Shown: one piece after another, positions 61,227 to 64,000 of the stretch
Position numbering within the stretch: position 1 is the stretch's first letter
How the letters are laid out: the number at the start of each line of letters is the position of its first letter
Assembly: GCF_014652695.1 (NCBI RefSeq)
Contig: NZ_BMZH01000005.1
Location: forward strand, 161,365 to 225,364
Direction: 5' to 3'
Length of the DNA stretch: 64,000 nucleotides
Origin: Algimonas arctica
Lineage (GTDB): Bacteria > Pseudomonadota > Alphaproteobacteria > Caulobacterales > Maricaulaceae
The notes under the pieces: model-generated
The model's database searches: none
Told to the model about the DNA's origin: nothing
Seen by the model: only the letters and a program-made list of their open reading frames with translations
Program-made: the position numbers and the translations under genes

Positions 61227-61613
61227 AACCTTCAAAACCGTTTTGGCGGGTCTTGGACATTTATCATTTTATTTTTCTTTGCCTTAGTGCTGTGGACCGG
61301 AAGCAATGCACTAATAGCGGTATCTGGATACATCGCGTTCGATGTTTATCCGTTCATATTCCGAAACCTCATTTTATCCATGTTGGCCGCCATTCAAGCC
61401 CCCATAATTATGATGTCTCAAAGCCGCCAGAGCGAGAAGGATCGCATTTCCGCGGGACATGATTACGAAGTCAATTTGAAAACCGAATTGGAAATCTTGC
61501 AACGGCACAATAAAATGGATGAAATGCGCCAGAGCGAAATTACGGCCTTAATCGAGATACAAGCCCATCAAATCATATTGATGGAGAAACTATTGGACGG
61601 GAAGAAAGCCTAA
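61227..61613 (+). pseudogene. 5'-truncated DUF1003 membrane protein gene
   Basis: The open frame encodes the DUF1003 core: RFGGSWTFIILFFFALVLW, then FDVYPFIFRNLILSMLAAIQAPIIMMSQSRQSEKDR and a helical tail. Normal members carry an additional 50-100 residues before the first GSWTFI. Here a TGA at 61224 blocks the frame and no upstream coding is visible. No ATG precedes the first helix. Probable remnant cut at the boundary with the copper region; a short product starting at GTG 61287 is conceivable. Confidence 0.7.
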
Positions 61614-61814
61614 GGGTCGATGACCGAACAGAACCTGTCGACAGGCCTCAGGGGTAGGATGGCAGCCGCGTCTGCGTCACATCAAACTTTGCGTCTCATA
61701 GGCACCGCAGCCTTAGTCACCGGCACCTTATCAAGGGCGGCGTGTGAATATGTCTCTGTTAGCACTCAAGCTGATAATGAAGCCCCTCGGGCCCAATAAG
61801 AATGAACTGAAAAA

Positions 61815-63080
61815 CTACCTGTCCGGGGGCGTCCAATCGCTTTCAACTGATTTCCGGCGACTGAGGCGTAAGGCTAAGCCCACAGAAACACCGACGCCAA
61901 TGGCGACCGTCAAGTCAACGACAACCGTTAGCCCTAACGTCAGCACTAATAAAAACAGATCGCTTTTGCGGCCCCGCGCATAGTCGCGCCATTTGTGCGG
62001 CTCGGTCATGTTCCAAGCCGTTATGACAAGAAGGGCCGCGAGCGCGGGCATGGCAAGATATCCTGCGAGCGGAGCCGCAAAATACATGACGAGCAAAATG
62101 ATAATGGCATGAATAATACCCGCCACCGGTGTTTTTCCGCCCGCTTTGACATTGGTGGCCGTCCGAGCAATCGCGCCGGTTACAGGAAGACCAGAAAATA
62201 GTGAGGACGCTATATTGGCGACCCCTTGTGCGGACAACTCCGCATTTGGCCTATGATGCCCATCAATCATCTTATCCGCCACCATAGCGGAGAGAAGCGA
62301 TTCAACTCCGGCGAGGAAGGCAATAATGAGGGCCGACGGTAAGAGATCGCCCATACGTGAGAGCGACATATCAGGCCATTGCGGGTGCGGTAATTGGCTT
62401 GGCAAATCCCCGAACCGCGATTGAATCGTATCGACAGGCATGTTCATAAAATAGACAAATGCCGACCCTATTCCCACCGCGATGAGTAGCCCCGGAAAGC
62501 GAGGCGCGATACGCCGCAATACGATTATCAATGCCAACGACAAAGCCGCGATGCCAAGCGCCGCTAAGTTGAGCGTCTCTCGACCCTCCCATAAGGCTGG
62601 AATTTTCTCCAAAAAGTCAGCCGGTATATTTTGGACCGTCAGCCCGAAAAAATCCTGCAACTGGCTCGCCGCAATGATGATGCCGATACCGATGGTGAAA
62701 CCATTCACGACGGCCTCAGGCACGAAAGCAATGAGGTTCCCTGCCCGAAAATATCCCGCGATCAGCAGAATGATCCCAGCCATGAAAGTCGCGAGAACAA
62801 GCCCATCATACCCATGTTGAGCGATCACGCCAAACACGACAACGATAAAGGCACCCGTTGGGCCGCCGATTTGAACGCGACTTCCGCCGAGGAGGGAAAT
62901 AAATAAGCCGCCGACAATTGCGGTGACTAAGCCTTTTGCAGGGTCTGCGCCTGACGCAATCGCGATCGCCAGGCTCAACGGCAGCGCAACCATCGCCACG
63001 GTCAGACCCGCAAGGAGGTCGGCCGTAAAAAGCGACCAGCTATAGCTCTTGAGTGTCGTCAGGATTTTTGGCGTTCGCAT
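61815..63080 (-). CDS. SulP-family anion transporter lacking a STAS domain
   Basis: 421 residues, about twelve helices. SulP signatures: DLLAGLTVAMVALPLSLAIAIASGADPAKGLVTAIVGG, GSRVQIGGPTGAFIVVV and NIASSLFSGLPVTGAIARTATNVKAGGKTPVAG. Such proteins move sulfate, bicarbonate or other anions. The protein stops soon after the last helix (RRKSVESDWTPPDR), with no STAS domain as in most relatives. No frame of STAS type is seen between its stop and the upstream pseudogene, so it is naturally short or has lost this domain. Confidence 0.85.
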   Translation of the reverse strand: MRTPKILTTLKSYSWSLFTADLLAGLTVAMVALPLSLAIAIASGADPAKGLVTAIVGGLFISLLGGSRVQIGGPTGAFIVVVFGVIAQHGYDGLVLATFMAGIILLIAGYFRAGNLIAFVPEAVVNGFTIGIGIIIAASQLQDFFGLTVQNIPADFLEKIPALWEGRETLNLAALGIAALSLALIIVLRRIAPRFPGLLIAVGIGSAFVYFMNMPVDTIQSRFGDLPSQLPHPQWPDMSLSRMGDLLPSALIIAFLAGVESLLSAMVADKMIDGHHRPNAELSAQGVANIASSLFSGLPVTGAIARTATNVKAGGKTPVAGIIHAIIILLVMYFAAPLAGYLAMPALAALLVITAWNMTEPHKWRDYARGRKSDLFLLVLTLGLTVVVDLTVAIGVGVSVGLALRLSRRKSVESDWTPPDR

Positions 63081-63218
63081 GGTTTAGCTTACACCATTTT
63101 GAGACGGTTTCATCTGCTACGCTGCGAGATATTGTCGCGACTCCAACGTTAACGACAGCTGCGCCCGCATGAACGGAAACCGCGCCATCCATGCGGACGC
63201 AATTCCACATAAGCAGTT

Positions 63219-63836
63219 ATGCTCATTGGCCGGCATTGGAAAATGGGCGTGATTGACGCTTTAATCAAACAGACCGCTAAGACGAAGCACCACAAGGCGA
63301 TGCCATGGAACGACGTTACCGCATTCATGAAAGAGATTGAGCCGCGAGACGCGGTCTCGGCTCTCGCTCTCCGATTTCTAATCCTGACTGCGACGCGGTC
63401 TGGTGAGACGCGATTGGCTGAAAGGTCTGAAATTAATTTTGAAACTCAGACATGGACGATCCCGGCCAGTCTGATGAAAATGGGAAGACCCCATCGGATA
63501 CCGCTTTCGCCTCAAGCGATGACAATACTCAATCAATGTAAGGGGTTTGATGAGACCTATCTGTTTCCAGCCTCGAAGCCCAACAAAACCATGTCTGATA
63601 TGGTGTTTTCAGCATTATATAAGCGAATGGGTTTACACGGCCTCACCACGTACGGATTCCGATCTTCTTTTAGAGATTGGTGCTCCGACTATGCGGGAGC
63701 TCCAAGGGAAGTTTCAGAAGTCGCTTTGGCCCATGTCAGAGGCGACATGACGGAGCGAGCTTATGCTCGAAGCGATCTATTCGAAAAACGTAAGGATCTT
63801 ATGTCGGACTGGGGTAAGTTCTTGTTTCGACAATAG
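63219..63836 (+). CDS. Truncated tyrosine recombinase (P4-type integrase), C-terminal catalytic part
   Basis: 205 residues from a family usually near 400. Only the catalytic domain remains: LALRFLILTATRSGETRLAERSEINF (first Arg), GRPHRIPLSPQA, YGFRSSFRDWCSDY, and EVALAHVRGDMTERAYARSD with the final His and the Tyr nucleophile. In the HxxR box the His is Tyr (YGFR instead of HGFR). The frame is closed by TAA at 63210, and no ribosome binding site precedes the ATG. Likely an inactive remnant of an integrative element. Confidence 0.82.
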   Translation: MLIGRHWKMGVIDALIKQTAKTKHHKAMPWNDVTAFMKEIEPRDAVSALALRFLILTATRSGETRLAERSEINFETQTWTIPASLMKMGRPHRIPLSPQAMTILNQCKGFDETYLFPASKPNKTMSDMVFSALYKRMGLHGLTTYGFRSSFRDWCSDYAGAPREVSEVALAHVRGDMTERAYARSDLFEKRKDLMSDWGKFLFRQ

Positions 63837-63896
63837 AGTGACTCTCTGACTTTTAAACTTCGTGACAAAAATTGGCATTCTCGTTTATCTGTAGAG

Positions 63897-64000
63897 TGAT
63901 GTGCCCCTAGCTTTGTAGACACCTTGTTGGGTAAAACTGGAAGCAAGGAGAGTGTCTTATGGGCAGTCGCATTCGATATACAGAAGAGTTTAAATTAGGG
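63897..64000 (+). mobile_element. Left end of an IS3-family insertion sequence
   Basis: TGATGTGCCCCTAGCTTTGTAGACACC looks like an IS3-type terminal inverted repeat (TGA..TGCCCC...GACAC). About 60 bp later a transposase orfA begins. The element continues beyond the window, so the right end and target duplication cannot be seen. Confidence 0.7.
63959..64000 (+). CDS. IS3-family transposase OrfA, N-terminal fragment
   Basis: ATG 63959 with AAGGAG 8 nt upstream opens MGSRIRYTEEFKLG, the usual start of OrfA of the IS3 family (basic residues, then YTxEFK). Cut by the window end. Confidence 0.8.
   Translation, partial: MGSRIRYTEEFKLG

Noticed and set aside
1..64000. CRISPR arrays, tRNA or rRNA genes, prophage
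   Set aside because: No regularly spaced repeats, no tRNA-like cloverleaf or conserved rRNA sequence and no phage structural genes were seen; only an integrase fragment and an IS end exist.

Overview
The window reads as chromosomal DNA of a marine-type alphaproteobacterium, most likely from the Maricaulales/Hyphomonadaceae neighbourhood. This rests on lineage-typical families (TIGR02301, DUF1489, DUF4170, UrcA, the clpS-clpA pair, a large TonB-dependent receptor) and on a secreted GH16 glycanase; no rRNA or other taxonomic marker is present. I see no tRNA, rRNA, CRISPR array or prophage structural module.

Layout. (1) 1-5.6 kb, minus strand: one compact operon, radical SAM enzyme > ArsM-type arsenite methyltransferase > PstS-like lipoprotein > PstC > PstA > PstB > start of an unidentified gene, behind a PHO-box-like direct repeat. 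(2) 5.6-11.6 kb: a gene-sparse, relatively AT-rich stretch with a DUF6090-type protein, a UrcA-family protein, a small family of dispersed intergenic repeats, and a three-gene XRE regulator/membrane protein/serine hydrolase operon preceded by a perfect 41-bp palindrome. (3) 11.7-31.4 kb: housekeeping genes (yaaA, BrkB-like, SRAP, Nudix, clpA/clpS, D-Ala-D-Ala carboxypeptidase, panC, GST, TonB receptor, cyclophilin, FrnE-like DsbA, MAPEG, pmbA, a CysQ-DUF4170 fusion, MsbA-like exporter).

(4) 31.4-39.5 kb, plus strand: a seven-gene cluster that I cannot match to a described system. It has a MORN-tailed lipoprotein, a periplasmic protein, two paralogous single-helix von Willebrand A proteins whose membrane helix resembles the MotB/TolR proton-carrying helix, a MotA/TolQ/ExbB-type channel, a membrane-anchored repeat-plus-formylglycine-generating-enzyme-like protein, and an exported low-complexity protein. 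My inference is an ion-driven cell-envelope machine with a heteromeric stator; this is the best candidate for an undescribed system.

(5) 39.6-52 kb: a metabolic and membrane-protein mosaic (two SDRs, enoyl-CoA hydratase, MDR dehydrogenase, duplicated DsbA-fold protein, FAD monooxygenase, GH16, DUF2975/XRE pair, decayed acyltransferase). (6) 52.1-61.2 kb, minus strand: a long copper-resistance operon running from a His/Met-rich leader protein through a frameshifted CusF-like gene, copA, copB, a DUF2231/His-rich/SnoaL fusion, an acyltransferase, DUF305, a glutaredoxin-MauE protein, copC and copD, with a G/C-rich dyad in its promoter. (7) 61.2-64 kb: a 5'-truncated DUF1003 gene, a SulP transporter lacking STAS, a truncated tyrosine integrase and the left end of an IS3-family element. 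These remnants suggest that the copper region was mobile.
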